From positions 1,364,001 to 1,428,000 of the forward strand of contig JAJTUP010000012.1 in NCBI GenBank assembly GCA_021399435.1: 64,000 bases of DNA, in the 5' to 3' direction. Made by a program: the position numbers and the translations under genes. This DNA is from Diaporthe sp. PMI_573 (Eukaryota; Ascomycota; Sordariomycetes; Diaporthales; Diaporthaceae). Positions 9,163 to 21,693 of this stretch are shown here, in pieces (the stretch's first letter is position 1; every line of letters starts with the position of its first letter). The notes beneath the pieces were generated by a model, which saw only the letters and a list, made by a program, of their open reading frames with translations, did no database searches and was not told where the DNA came from.

Positions 9163-10714
9163 GATGGGTCCGAATCATATCTTGTCCGCAGGCGGTCGTC
9201 GGACGCCCCGGTCCGTCAGACTACGAGGTCACAGGGGCCTTTCTTTTACAGGAGCCTGGCTTGTGGGAAATCAACTCTCAGGGATCACCAGCCAACAACA
9301 GCTGTCCCGCATACAGCTTCAGGACACGTTCTACATATACCCGGAATAACGCGTCGATTGTACATATTGCGAGACGTGTAGGTGGGAATCGGGCTACAAT
9401 CAAATCATCTAAATCGTCTGCGCGAGCACAAAAGTGAATACGAAGCGTGCAATTTTCCATGGGCATTTTGGCCCCTTAAAAACAACTCACTCAAAAAAAG
9501 CTTGTAAGAGGGGAAATCGCGCACACGCAAATCTAATGCCAGCACGATCAATGGGATAGGATGTGTCAGTTCTACTCTTCTTTGCATGAAACACGCACTT
9601 GTGATGACTTCGACTGCCCTCAATAATTCCCAGCGGTACCGTTACAGATTCGCCAAGAACACCATCAACTGAATGAAGGTGAGCTTCGGAAACCGAGATG
9701 GGACCGAGGAGCCGGGGTCTTCTAGCTGCTTTATTACGTGGCTTCACGGCACCACGATGACCTCGGATGCCCGGCGATGGGGTTGCCGACGGCGGGCGGT
9801 GATGCAAATACTGGCCGTCTGCAGTGAGTTTTCCCGCCTCCAAGCACTTCCCACTATGAAACCTGTTATCTCCCCAGACGATCCTAGATTATGCCGAGAC
9901 TGGTCAGCTGGGCAGACCAGTCACAAACAAAAGCCCAGCGTGCGCTAGACAGATCGCCAAGGTTGCTGACCCAAGGGGCCGGTCAGCACGGCTAAGCGTT
10001 CTTCCCTACAGACACCACCACACCCTCGTCGGCAACCATGCTGAAGAATGTTTTGCTTCCGATACGTCAGCCCCGTGCCGTGGGCTCGCCCGGTACTTTG
10101 GGACCTCTCTGCACAGACATGCAGAAACGCTGACGTCCCCCAGACTCCCCCGGATTGTGGGGTCGGCTAACGGTCTACGGTCTACTGTTCAAGCAATTCG
10201 CGCATGCGCAGGATGCGGGGGATCCCACCCGTGGTCGAGGAAATCCGACGAGTCAGCCAAGGGTTCTCTTAGCGGCCAAGCTGGGGGCAGAGCCGTCCGC
10301 AAGCCACCTGGTTCAATCCTCATCCGAACGGACAAGATGAGAGCAGAACGCCACGAGAAGGAGTGCACGATCGGATAGATGTATACCCCATGGTTGCGTT
10401 GTTCTGTCTGGAGTCTGGACGAGGGCCAGACGCCGAGACTCTGGGGACCCCGTGTTTGCTATGGGGGTATTCCTGGGATAGTCTATAACACCGATACCGA
10501 CTCCACGGCTCCGCAAGATCCCCCCTTTCGTCGAGCGAACCCCTGGCACAGGCCGCAGTGAAATATTTTCATATATCAACCGCGCCTTGCCTCCGACCAC
10601 CTCACTGGCGAAATTGCTCCCCAGTGCGTCTCACCAACTCAGCCATTCAACCCCTCGTCTCACTCAATTCTTTCTGCTTCACAAAGAAAGAGAGACAGGC
10701 CTTTGTTGAACACC
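9163..10714. promoter_or_regulatory. qa-1S 3' region and qa-y promoter
   Basis: About 1.55 kb between two genes on the same strand. It carries a 13/16 match to the QA activator site at 9990-10005. The last 80 bases are pyrimidine-rich, with CT-rich runs typical of fungal transcription start areas. No coding sequence is supported. Confidence 0.5.
9990..10005. promoter_or_regulatory. Candidate QA-1F binding site (13/16 match)
   Basis: GGCTAAGCGTTCTTCC matches GGRTAARYRYTTATCC (from memory) at 13 of 16 positions, about 710 bp upstream of the permease start. A match this weak could occur by chance once in the noncoding sequence of the cluster. Position is the main support. Confidence 0.3.
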
Positions 10715-12420
10715 ATGACGCTGCTGGAACTCAAGGAGGACCGGCCCACGCCAAAGGCCGTGTACAACTGGCGCGTCTACACCACCGCCGCCATCGCCTC
10801 CTTCGCATCATGCATGATCGGCTACGACTCTGCCTTCATCGGCACGACGCTTGCGCTCCCTTCGTTTGAGGATGAGTTCAGGTTCGACACGTACAGCGAT
10901 CAAGCGCTGGCGCTAGTCAAGTCCAACATTGTCTCCGTCTACCAGGCCGGTGCCTTTTTCGGCAGCCTGTTCGCCTATATCACCTCGTACTTCCTCGGCC
11001 GCCGCAAGTCCCTCTTTGTCTTCGCCGTCATCTTTAACCTCGGCGCCGGCCTCATGCTCGGTGCCAATGGACAGCGTGGCCTCGGACTCATCCTCGGCGG
11101 CCGCGTCCTCGCCGGTATCGGTGTCGGTGGAGCCAGCAACATGGTTCCCATCTTCATCTCTGAACTGTCTCCTCCCGCCATCCGTGGCCGCTTGGTTGGC
11201 ATTTACGAGCTTGGCTGGCAGATCGGAGGTCTCGTCGGCTTCTGGATCAACTATGGTGTCAACACAACCCTTCCCGCCAACCACACCCAGTGGATCATCC
11301 CCTTCGCGGTCCAGCTCATCCCCGGCGGTCTGCTCTTGTTTGGTGCCATCTGGATCAAGGAGTCGCCCCGCTGGCTGTTCATGAAGGGCCGCCGCGAGGA
11401 GGGCATGGCGAACCTCTGCTGGATCAGGAACCTCAGCGAAAGAGACATCTACATCGTCGAGGAGCTCAGCTACATCGACGAGGACCTCGAGAAATACCGC
11501 AGGGAAGTCGGCGCCGGCTTCTGGAAGCCCTTTGCCGCGCTCAAGACACCCAAGGTCCAGTGGCGCTTCTTCCTCGGTTCCATGCTCTTCCTCTGGCAGA
11601 ATGGCTCTGGCATCAACGCCATCAACTACTACAGCCCGACTGTCTTCAAGGGTCTCGGTGTTACTGGCACCAACACTTCCTTCTTGACGACCGGCGTGTT
11701 TGGTTGCGTCAAGACCGTGTTCACCTTCATCTGGCTCTTGTAAGTCTCTTCATTCTCCAACATATCTGACGCCCAATCTTCAGCAACTAACCTCGGCATA
11801 GGTGGATGATTGACAACTTCGGCCGCCGCAACCTCCTCATCTACGGTGGCCTGGGAGGCTCGGTCTGCATGTGGATCATCGGCGCATACATCTGCGTGGC
11901 CGACCCGGCCAACAACCCCAACACCTCCGGCCAGCTGTCCTCGGGCGGCATCGCGGCCATGTTCTTCTTCTACCTGTGGACGGCCTTCTACACGCCCTCG
12001 TGGAACGGCACCCCCTGGGTCGTCAACTCGGAGATGTTCGACCAGAACACGCGGTCCCTGGGCCAGGCCTCGGCCGCGGCTTCCAACTGGTTCTGGAACT
12101 TTATCATCTCGCGCTTCACGCCGCAGATGTTCCTCGCCATGGAATATGGCGTGTACATGTTCTTCGCCTCGCTCATGATCCTCTCGGCCATCTTTGTCTT
12201 CTACCTCATCCCCGAGACCAAGTCCATCCCGCTCGAGACCATGGACAGGCTGTTCGAGATCAAGCCCGTGCGCAAGGCCAACAAGGTCATCATGGAGGAG
12301 CTCAGGATCCACGACGAGGAGTTCAGGCGCAACGCCGGCGACCTCGACATTGGGAACGACTCTGACAAGGCCATGGTGGGTCAGGTGGAGGACAGTGACT
12401 TGAAGAGGGACATGGCTTAA
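10715..12420 (+). CDS. qa-y: Quinate permease, MFS sugar porter, 547 aa in two exons
   Basis: Exons 10715-11739 and 11802-12420; the intron has GTAAGT, a CTAAC branch and a TAG end. The protein shows the sugar-porter signature set: ELSPPAIRGRLVG, PRWLFMKGR, DNFGRRN and PETKSIPLE. Hydrophobic segments fit the usual 12 membrane helices. The N-terminal TLLELKEDRPTPKAVYNWRV and IGYDSAFIGTTLALPSF stretches match Neurospora QA-Y and Aspergillus QutD as I recall them. An in-frame ATG four codons upstream (10703) was not used because family members start at this MTLL. The protein imports quinate across the plasma membrane. It lies downstream of qa-1S and converges on qa-3. The C-terminal cytosolic tail is charged and Lys/Asp-rich. 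Confidence 0.95.
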
Positions 12421-14531
12421 TGTCATGGCTTTCCCTCTGCAGCGGATGTTTTAGTAGTATGCGTGATACCATCTTTTTAATTGTTTTTCTGGCGATCGAG
12501 GTTCGGCTAGAGTATCTTGAGCGATGTATTTGACCAAGAATAAAAATTGTTCATACTCCAAAGATCATTGGCTTGCTCAAAGGTTAATCTTGCGTCGTTA
12601 TCCCACAGTTAGTGCTGTGTCTTTCATTACACACCTTGAGCATTCAAGTCTTGCCAATTGCCTCTCTACGGTAAGAGGCCACGTTTACGGGGCCTGGGAA
12701 CACTATCCCAGATCCCCTCTGCAGGAGACTCTGCTTGTGGAGACCTAACTGCATGGAACCCAGCAGACCCTATTAATGGCTGGAAGGGCTGTATCTGGAG
12801 ATTCTCTTGAGATTACACTGGCTAGATGGATCAGCTGATCTGTCCTTAGAGATATTGATCAGTGGTCTTTCAACAATGAAACATAAAACCGCTCAGGCCA
12901 CTTGCTTGCCCAACAAGATCCATGGTACGTATCGTCACATAACGCTGGTCCACGCATATTCCGCGGTCAGCTCCGCGGTCTTGCACCGGCTGTATTTTAT
13001 ACCGTGAGGATTTAAGGAGCACCTGCGAGTCGTATTTCAACATCGGCTGGAGAACACAAGTAGACCCGAGCTATTCTTGGCGTATCATAAAGTGTACAGT
13101 ACTCCTGTGTGAGCACATTCACGCCCGAGCTAACTCTAACGGTCACCTGCCCGCCAAGGTCACCCCGTGTCGCATCAAGCTGGTAGATTATGAGCTTGTG
13201 GCGACTGTAATGGGCCAAGAAGTTCCCAAGCTACACTAGCAGTGGGCCGGATCAGCGTTTTGCGCTGACGGCCGTGGCTTCCCTCTCCCCGGCACTGTGA
13301 GCATCCGCAGTGGCGAGGCCTGTCCAGACGTTGAGGCCCAAATTGCCACCGGTCTGCCGTTGTGGCCAGTGGCAAGGAGGCATTTCTCGGTCGCCCACAG
13401 ATGTGGCCTCGGGCTCTCGTCACTCCAGGTAGAGGGGCTGGACCGTTGGCAGTGTGGAAGGCTTCGCCTCGATCTTATTTAATCAAACATCTTGGTGGCC
13501 TTCTGGGCCGAGGACACGTAAAACGAAAGGTGATATCACCTGTAGATACAAAACATTACCGTCACCAGCTCGCGCAGCGGGCTGGCAGACAACCACAAAA
13601 GCCAGAACGATTTGAAAACGGCCTGGCACGAATTCGCCAATGATGCTATTTTGAAACACTTGACGCGTATTTTCCACCATGACACACTAAGTTGTGATGG
13701 AGGGATTGCTGTGGTGGATGCAGCCTAGGACTGATCACCTGCAAGTTCGAAACCGTGATTATCAAGCATATATGCGCCGAAATTGATGCAATACTCCGAG
13801 TGCTCTCATTCGCGAACTTGAGTCTTGCGCCGGATTAACCTGGATGTATTCGAATCCCACCAGGATGCAAAGTCGTGGCTAACTATGCCCACGCCGTGAC
13901 CTTGTGGTGAGACAAGTTAGAAGCAATCCCGAGTCGGACGGAGTACTGCTCCGGTGCAGCGTTGAGATTCGCATTCGTATACATACAATAAATATGCTTT
14001 TCATTCTCTGCAAGGGGCTGCACAGCCCAACTCGTAGAGACTTTCCCTTTTCGATTGAAAGAGAGCAATAAGCACGTTGGGGTTCATCAACAAAAGTGCT
14101 ACGTCGTGGGTTGGGGATGAAACACTATCCAATGCGCCTGCATATCTGTCCGACGGCCCAGCTATCCCACCATAGTGAACCTTGAGAGAAAGCCGTCGGG
14201 ATAGAACAGAGACAGGGCTTGTTATGCATCTTACTGTTTCTATCATTGGCTCATGGTTACACTCGCAAGGAATTGCGCATAACACGCAAAAAGCTCACCC
14301 GAGGCGAATAATGCTTACAATATCTAAGTACCACTTTTCGTGGGGGCCATCACGCTCCTCTCAGCATTTTAGAGTGCCATTCAGAATTGATTGCATTACC
14401 AGTCTGTCTATTATGGTATCTCGTGATAAACATGCAGATCTTATCAAAGTTGACTCTAGATCAAGCAAATGCCCACATATATACATGCCATTTTTCTTGA
14501 GACGATGGATGGGACAGCTTCAGGTACCCAG
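12421..14531. other. 2.1-kb gene-free stretch between qa-y and qa-3 3' ends
   Basis: Two genes converge on this stretch, which is much longer than two 3' untranslated regions need. Open frames reach about 90 codons but show no family motif. A direct repeat CCGCGGTCAGCTCCGCGGTC lies at about 12961-12980. No transposon ends, terminal repeats or recognisable transposase remnants were found. It may be a decayed insertion; this is not shown. Confidence 0.4.
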
Positions 14532-15676
14532 CTATGGCAGCGACTTGGCCCTCAGCGCAACTTGCGCGTCAATGACCTCTTTCACCTTCTGCACGGGTAG
14601 GTGTTCCGTGCTCCGCCCAGTAAAGTAGCGATCCTGCTCGATGCCCTGGTAAATCATGGCTTCGGTGCCCAGGATGACCTGCCAGCCCGCATCCTCGGAC
14701 AGCCTGCCCAGCGCCGTGAAGGGGGTGGGGTTGTAGCACATCTCCAGGATGGCGCCCTTGTGCTCCTTCTCCCGCAGGAACACCTCCGTCACCGCGCGGG
14801 CCTGCTTCTCGGCTTCCGTCACGGGCGGGAAGTCAGGCACGCACGCGACGATGGCCCCCGCGCCCTCGAGCCGGCGCGCCTGCTCGACCGTCTCGACGTG
14901 GACGAGCCCGTCGCCGTACCCGCGCTCCGTGCACTCGGCAACGACGGCGTCGACCTCAGCCTTGTCACGGTTCACGAGGTAGATGCTCGTGGCGCCCAGC
15001 CACTTGCGCAGCGCGTAGACGGCGGACCGCGCGGCGCCGCCGCCGCCGATGACGAGCCCCGGCCTGCCGCGGAAGACGGAGTCGTGCTTGTCTGCGGGGA
15101 CGTTGCGCAGGAACGACTCGCGGACGCCGACGACGTCGGTGTTGGTCCCGCAAAAGACGCGCCTGAAGCCCGTTGGTGACGACGAGTCTGGCTCGTCGCG
15201 GATGTACATGGTGTTGCAGGCGCCCACGGCCCGGCACTCTGGCGTCAGCTCGTCCAGATGTGACAGGATGGCGACCTTATGTGGCATTGTTACTGCCGCG
15301 CCTGTTGTGCGGGTTAGCGAGGGCTGCATCGTGGCAGTCTGGAGCAGAAGGGGTCCTACTCACCATAGAATTTTGGGTCTTGTCGGAGCTGGAGGAACAG
15401 GTCCATATCTGTCGAGTCCAGCCGTACTTGTCCCCAGTTCAGTCCGATTTCTTGGTAGACGACATCGTGTAGAAGTGGAGACAAGGATGCTGTGAGTTTT
15501 TGGCCAAAAAGATAGCCATGTCTGTCTAGGTGGTCTACATTTGGCACATTTGTTGGTGGTTGCGCTTCTAGCTTGCGCCGTGGGGCACTACGGGTTGTGG
15601 TGGTCGTGGTGGAGGACACGGTCATGGTCGCCATGATGCCGTTGGATGGGGTTTCCAAGCTGACGGAATGAGGCAT
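14532..15676 (-). CDS. qa-3: Quinate/shikimate 5-dehydrogenase, 360 aa in two exons
   Basis: Exons 15676-15364 and 15301-14532 (minus strand); the 62-nt intron has GTGAGT, a CTAAC branch and a CAG end. The protein belongs to the shikimate dehydrogenase superfamily. It shows a substrate-binding SLSPLLH motif and VTMPHK with the catalytic lysine. It also has [14 protein letters not shown] with the catalytic aspartate, and the dinucleotide-binding glycine loop [15 protein letters not shown]. In the qa pathway it oxidises quinate to 3-dehydroquinate (and shikimate to dehydroshikimate) with NAD(P)+. An internal ATG at codon 15 is an alternative start, since family members are nearer 320-330 aa. 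The Thr/Ser-rich N-terminus is probably disordered. It is divergent from qa-4 across 2.1 kb. Confidence 0.93.
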
Positions 15677-17819
15677 GCGTGGATATGCACTGGATTGACT
15701 CGGGTGAGGGGAGGTTCCGGTGTGTCGGATCTTCAGAAAACGGAGGCTAGTCTGCAGGCAGAAAGAGGCTTGATTTGGTCAACAAAATAGGGGCAGTTTT
15801 GAGAAGTCAGATTGTACAAATAGAGTAAAGTAATGGACCCCATCCGCATCCTTATACTCTGCTTGTTCCGAGGTGTCGGGGACACGTTGTAGTACCGCCG
15901 AGGCCTTTAGCCATGTCCCCGACTGTGTTGAACGATCAGATCCACCAAAAAAGGGATTCCAGATGCCGAAATGGTGCAACCGGGTGCCAATCTGGATCTA
16001 CGCAATGCCACAACAAACGATTGCGAGGATTTTCGTGGACGTCGTACTGGTGAATACTTTCCCGCAGGGGTAAAGACTTTTCAGCCTCCACTTCCCGCAG
16101 GTTTGCATTAGCAAGCTGTTGGAGAAGAGCCCACGCGGACTCTTTCCCCCGGGGACCAAATACGGGCCAAACTTCCGACCACTCATTTTGTGCATTCTGG
16201 GCATGAGCATGAATCTGTGGGACAGCCTCACATCTGAGCTGGACCACGACTTCAAGGGTCTTGATTAAGGTACATGCCATCGATTTCACCCCCTTCTGAG
16301 TGCTTTGCATCATAGAGCATTCTTTTAGCGTTCTTTTCGGGACGCCGAAGGATTAAGATTTGTTGTTCGAGTAGAGGAGAGAGGCGACTGACTAGGCGAC
16401 TCCTCTGATCTAGACTTATTCAGGCAGCTCCGCCAAGATCGACTAGCCTGTTCCAGCAATACTCGATCGCATCCCTTATGGCCGAGGTGGATGTTGGAGT
16501 ATCTTGTATCCCCCGAGGGGCCCCCCTTTGCCCACACACCTACGGGCCACACCTTCTGTGGTCTAGTTCCTGCCCAGGCCAAAGTTGGGGCAGGGTTTAT
16601 TGAATGTTTAACCGGCCATTATCAATCTGACATCACCTGTATGGCCAGGCTATCACTTTTACCACGCCCACGCAGCAACCAGCGTCTCATGTCTGGAAGA
16701 AGGAATATTCACTGCCACGCACGCTTATCTTCGGCAACACGAGATGAGAATCTCGGGTGTGGATGTTTCGTCATGGAGCTATCAAGCCTGATACATAAAG
16801 ACGGCCCGCCGTGTGGCTTATTAATGTGTGCTGGGCACCTGGGCAGCTGTTCTCTGTATACATGGCACAGTCTCTACTTGCTCAATACGTATCTAGTCAT
16901 TTACACGCCCATCCCAACAAATCAGTGATCGTATCCCAGTGGCACAGGTCGATACGTTCAAGGCAAGTCGACTTGAAAATGGCCGAATATAACACGATGT
17001 CTGACATGCTGGTATTATTGTAGAACCTTATTATCCTACGACGACCGCGCTCGTGCCAATATTGATCCACGATCAACAAACGGCGCCCACACAAAGCTGT
17101 GTCTGAAACAAAACATCGTCTCGTTGGTCTGTCGCATCGTCGCGAACCACCGCCGGTCCACGAGTCGCAAACGTGAGTACCCATATCAAGATAGAGTTCG
17201 GACGTCGTCGTTGGCTGACTCGCCTAGACCAAGGTTTTGCATCTCGATAGAGGCGAAAGGCAATCGCATGACAGACAATTATACTTCACGCGTGCCTGCA
17301 CGAGCTCGACGTTCGTAAGGCTGCTGCTAAGCGAGGACTGGGAGCCGTGCTCCGGGGATGGCCGACGAGACCTTGGGTCGACCAGGTAGGTGATTGTGTC
17401 TCATGGTCCTATGTCGATTTCCTTCCGTTGAGCACTCTCTGGTGACTCGCCTGTGGATCAACGGTGCCAAAGAGGTGGCCACCCTCCTAGCAGAGAGTGA
17501 TATGAGGGCTATAGACAAGTCACCTCACACTGGAAAGTGGAACAGGCTGGCCCAGTCCGAGTATTTAATGCTCCAGTCTTCCCTTTCCTCCAGTATCAAT
17601 CAGAATCGTCAGAATCATCCTTCACATCCAACACATCTATCTCATTACAAAGCATCTTCCGCTTTTTGTACAGACCCGCTTACATTGTCTTTGAAGTTTA
17701 CAAGCCAACAAGTCAGGTTTACACAGCCATCAGCAAGGAAATTTGATCCAGTGATTTATTTTACTGGATATCACTTCCCTTCATCTTACTGATCAAAATT
17801 CACAACACAACATTCGAAA
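15677..17819. promoter_or_regulatory. Divergent promoter region of qa-3 and qa-4
   Basis: About 2.1 kb between the two starts, longer than I would expect for this pair. It contains a 13/16 match to the QA activator site at 16068-16083, about 390 bp from qa-3. No comparable match was found close to qa-4. Open frames up to 145 codons lack recognisable motifs. The final 250 bases before qa-4 are CT-rich with many CATC/TCAT runs. Confidence 0.5.
16068..16083. promoter_or_regulatory. Candidate QA-1F binding site (13/16 match)
   Basis: GGGTAAAGACTTTTCA agrees at 13 of 16 positions with the remembered qa activator consensus. It keeps a perfect left half-site GGGTAA. It lies between divergent qa-3 and qa-4. 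Chance occurrence cannot be excluded at this match level. Confidence 0.3.
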
Positions 17820-19049
17820 ATGTCGTATAAGCTGGGAATCACCTCCATGTCGCTGGGCCGCGCCACAGCCGGCCACTCCCTCACACACAAACTCAACATG
17901 GCCCAGAAATACGGCTACAAGGGAGTCGAGCTCTTCTACGAAGACTTGTGTGAGGAGGCAGCCTCCCGTTTTGGGAATGGCACCACACCCCCTTCCAAGC
18001 AAGCGCAGTTGCAGGCTGCTCGATACATTCGCGCTCTCTGCGCGGAACGCGACCTGTTCATTATCTGCCTTCAGCCCTTCGCACACTACGAAGGCCTGGT
18101 TGACAGGAAAGCACACGACGAGCAGATCGAGAAATTATATTTCTGGATCGACCTTGCTCACGAGCTTGGCACCGACATGATCCAAGTCCCCTCCTCATTC
18201 CTCCCTGCTGAGCAGGTGTCCGAGGACATGAACCTCATCGTCTCCGACCTGCAGAAAATCGCAGACATCGGCGCAGCAGCCTCCCCTCCCATCCGATACG
18301 TATACGAGTCCCTGTGCTGGGGAACTCGGTCGGACCTGTGGGAGACATCATGGGAGATTGTGAAGAAGATCGACAGGGACAACTTTGGTCTCTGCCTCGA
18401 CAGCTTCAACATCGCGGGCAGAATATACGCGGACCCCTGCGCAGCCTCGGGGAAGTGCGAAAATGCTGAGGAGGTCGTCCGCCAGTCGATGGAGCGGCTG
18501 GTCAGGGAGATGAAGCCATACATCCACAAGGTGTTCTACGTCCAGGTCGTCGACGCCGAGAGGCTCTCTTCGCCGCTCCTCCCAGGCCACGCCTTCTACA
18601 ACGCCGAGCAGCCCTCTCGCATGAGCTGGAGCCGCAACTGCCGCCTCTTCTATGGCGAGGCGGAGTATGGTGCCTATCTGCCCGTCCGCGAGATCTGCGA
18701 GACTATCTTCAACAAGCTCAACTTTAAGGGCTGGGTCAGCCTGGAGCTCTTTAACCGCCGCATGGGCGACACCGCCAAGGATGTCCCCGAGGAGTTGGCC
18801 CGTCGCGGCGCCGTCTCCTGGCACAAGTTGATCAAGGACATGAGGCTGACCGTCGACGAGCCCGCCCCTGTGCCATACGCCTCGGTGGTGTCATATACCC
18901 CGTACGTCAACCACCAACTCACCCCGCCGCCTTCTCCTCCACAGTAACTAATTAACTCCTGATCGAACAGGACATTCGAAACTGCGCAGAAGGCGGTGTC
19001 GGCCCTGGTCCAGGGGTTCAGGTCTAAGGTGGTTGACTTTGGCAAATGA
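17820..19049 (+). CDS. qa-4: 3-dehydroshikimate dehydratase, 386 aa in two exons
   Basis: Exons 17820-18901 and 18971-19049; the 69-nt intron has GTACGT and CAG ends with a CTAAT/CTGAT-type branch. The protein is a sugar phosphate isomerase-like TIM barrel. It converts 3-dehydroshikimate to protocatechuate, the last cluster-specific step before ring cleavage. Supporting segments are the N-terminal YKLGITSMSLGRA, VELFYEDL, GLCLDSFNIAGR and VQVVDAERL. Acidic and His residues on barrel strands would bind the divalent metal. If the intron is retained, the frame runs on to a TAA at 18945-18947 and gives a 375-residue protein with a Pro-rich end. The spliced tail (TFETAQKAVSALVQGFR) resembles family members better, so I prefer splicing. 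Confidence 0.93.
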
Positions 19050-20400
19050 GTAATGACCTCGCGGCAGAGCGGGCGAAGCATAACAGCATTCAAGCACGGG
19101 TTTCACAGGCGTTCGGGTTCATTTTTGGACATAATTCAAACAGAATGAGCATTGTTCTTAGCTAGCCTCCAATGAATGATTTCTTATTTTTCAGCCTCAA
19201 ATATTGCTAAGATGCAAAAGTGCTCAAACTCCAAGAGTATTCCAATCCATACTGTTCTGCGATACGACTTGAGGTAGAGGAAATTAGTTCCATTCCATGT
19301 TCAACGATAACTTCAGGCCATTAGACATCCCATGGCGGGAACATTGGAAGACTCGTTGCCCTGGTCTGGAAAATTTGGAATTACGCAGCAAGAAAAGTCA
19401 GATCGCATGCAGTGGCCCCTCGGCTGTGAGACCCATGAATGTTTGGCATGTGAAAGTGAAAATGGGAGGGGCAAGGCTGAGACAAATTTTCATCAAGGAA
19501 CACAAGGCTGGGCATCCTAGTAGAAGATAGGTCGGAGATTCCTCACCAATCAATTCGTATCTCCTCTGAAATTACGAGCGAGAAGGTCCCGTTTAAACTG
19601 CGACAGTCCCGCATGAACTCGTTAATTAAAGGGCTCTCCAAAGTTGTCAAGGAAAATTTAAAAAAACCCTGTAAGAGGAAGGCTCTCTTTCGCCAGAGCC
19701 TATTGTGATCCTTGAACATATGCAGCTTTTCTCGCCGAGAGATCCACTACATCCACAGATAAGCCCCTGGTACAAAGTAATAACGACCCCCCCGGGGGGG
19801 TGGGATACTGCACAAGATTTTCGCTCCCGAGAATTCCCATTTAGGTCAGTCCACAAGTGTCTGCGAGACTTTCTTCAATCCATTCAGAGTTCTTGTAGGC
19901 GGCAAGTATTGCCGAACGCGACCATTTCACCAATGGCATAGAGTTAAGACAATTCCGTATTACACAATGATTCATAGCATTCTATAACTTTATCCTCTAC
20001 CTATCCCGTTTGAAATGTAAACAAGGTCAACCTTACATATAAGACAACTTCAAACAGACACTGTTTGCCATCGAATTCATGAGAGTAGATTGACACAAGT
20101 CAAGTATGCTTAACAGACTGCGGGTGAGGTCATTTTGCTCCTCAGAGGTCAATGGAGAGCAGGCTGATTATCGAGACAAGTCTCTTCAGTCAGACCGCCC
20201 TCGAATAAAGTTCAAGGTGGATCTTGATCGCCTTGTCCACCAGCTCCATGGTATCCAGAGGGTTCTACAACACCCCTGGTTGCTACCTCTTGCCAGGATA
20301 AACCCCCCATACCATCCCGAGCTGGCGTAGTAATAGTTTCAAGGGGAGCAGCGGCAACAACTCGAGCGAGGCGGTAGACAAATGACTCGAAATATACTTT

Positions 20401-20615
20401 GCGATATGATTCGAGGTGTAATCCGACTACACAGGCACATATGTGAGATATGATTAAAGATAAGATTCAAGATATGAATCAGCGACAACACACGAGACAT
20501 GAAGTAATATCTCCTAGGGGTGCTGATTCGAAGAGTATTGGACATGCAATGCGAGATATGTTGTTACATAGACTTCAAGATATACCTTCCGATATGGTTA
20601 GAGATTCAGTTCGAG
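20401..20615. repeat. Cluster of degenerate GATATGATTCGA-like repeats
   Basis: At least seven related words occur in about 215 bp. Examples are GCGATATGATTCGAGG (20401), GTGAGATATGATTAAAGA (20443), TAAGATTCAAGATATGAATC (20461), GCTGATTCGAAGAG (20522), GCGAGATATG (20551) and CCGATATGGTTAGAGATTC (20589). Spacing is irregular, so this is not a clean tandem array. It may be a decayed minisatellite. Confidence 0.5.
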
Positions 20616-21122
20616 CACGTTTTTGACAGATATCATGCCATTCCGAAACCGAACTAGGGCATTATCGACCCAGAAGAGATGCTAGAAGGATTAAACTTTC
20701 GGTGTCATCCGAGTTATACCTACGCAGTGAAATATTCCTCGAGGTAAAGTCATTCATGTGGTCAGGAGCCTCCATATGTAATACTGAACATCATCGTGCA
20801 TACAAACCAGGTCATACAATACCATAGTGTTTCCTGCTCAAGCCGACCATATTGGACAAGTAAACAACCCGTGCCTATCACGGCCGCTCACTGTTGTGCC
20901 AGCAAAGCCTGGCGCATAAAGAAGAAGCCTCGAGACTCTATCCACAAGTGTGCAAAAGAAGGTATCACATTGTGACTGTTGTATACCCCAGTTTGATACG
21001 TGTACTGACTAGCCATTTCTAAAGAAAGGACGGGAGGAACACTGCCATGTGAAAGGGATGTGGGGGCCCGGAAACAAAACGCCTAGTGAGCATGACAGCG
21101 AGGTTATGCGGCCACAGAGATC

Positions 21123-21152
21123 CCATACCTAACCCAGCCATACCTAACCCAG
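21123..21152. repeat. 15-bp tandem duplication (CCATACCTAACCCAG x2)
   Basis: Two exact, adjacent copies. They contain CCTAACCC, which resembles one telomeric unit, but two isolated copies do not support a telomeric relic. Confidence 0.8.
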
Positions 21153-21693
21153 CCCGTGGGGACTGGGTCAGGGACACTGAGTCTTCGCCAAAGCTTAACC
21201 CACATCTGATCTATGCTGTAACATCACACGCCGAGAACCCCATAGCGGCCCGAGAAAGCTTGACGTTGGTTCTCATTGGAGTGAGCGTACTCCTTGACAT
21301 GACTAGGTGACAGACTTTATTTTCTGGGTCCAGAGTCCCGGGGCTCAGCCTCTCCTCTCCATGAGCCTGCGACATGACGGGGATGTTAACGACGATCCGG
21401 GAATAGCTACTACTTTGAACATCACCACGGCATGAAATCCATTTCAGTACTCTGTCTCGGACTCGGAAAGCTTCGTCCAAACAGCGGTGTAAAACCCCCC
21501 AGGCCCAGACACAGATGCTGCGGAGATGAGTTCAGAATAGACAAGGGCCCCAAGGAAAGTCAGGCATTACTACCGCAAAGAGACCACGAACGACAATAGA
21601 CCACGGCAAGAAGAGAGGCCGAAACCTTTTCCATTTTTTTTGTTACCATTCCCGAACCCGATAACGAGCAGCCTTGTCCCCCGTCAGGATCCC

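Larger units (their letters stand above)
19050..21693. other. 2.6-kb gene-free stretch between qa-4 and qa-2 3' ends
   Basis: This is the longest gene-free gap in the cluster and lies between two converging genes. It is more AT-rich than its surroundings from about 19,100 to 20,650. It holds a cluster of degenerate ATATGATTC-type repeats (20401-20615) and a 15-bp direct duplication (21123-21152). No open frame beyond about 90 codons with recognisable content was found, and no transposase motif or long terminal repeat. Confidence 0.45.

Noticed and set aside
10703..10714. Upstream in-frame ATG for the quinate permease
   Set aside because: It would add four residues absent from the family; the MTLL start matches known permeases.
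13845..13880. TTCGAATC sequence resembling a tRNA T-loop
   Set aside because: The flanking five bases do not pair and there is no D-arm or anticodon arm upstream.
19050..21693. Transposable element in the qa-4/qa-2 spacer
   Set aside because: No transposase, reverse transcriptase, terminal inverted or long terminal repeats were recognised; only degenerate short repeats were found.
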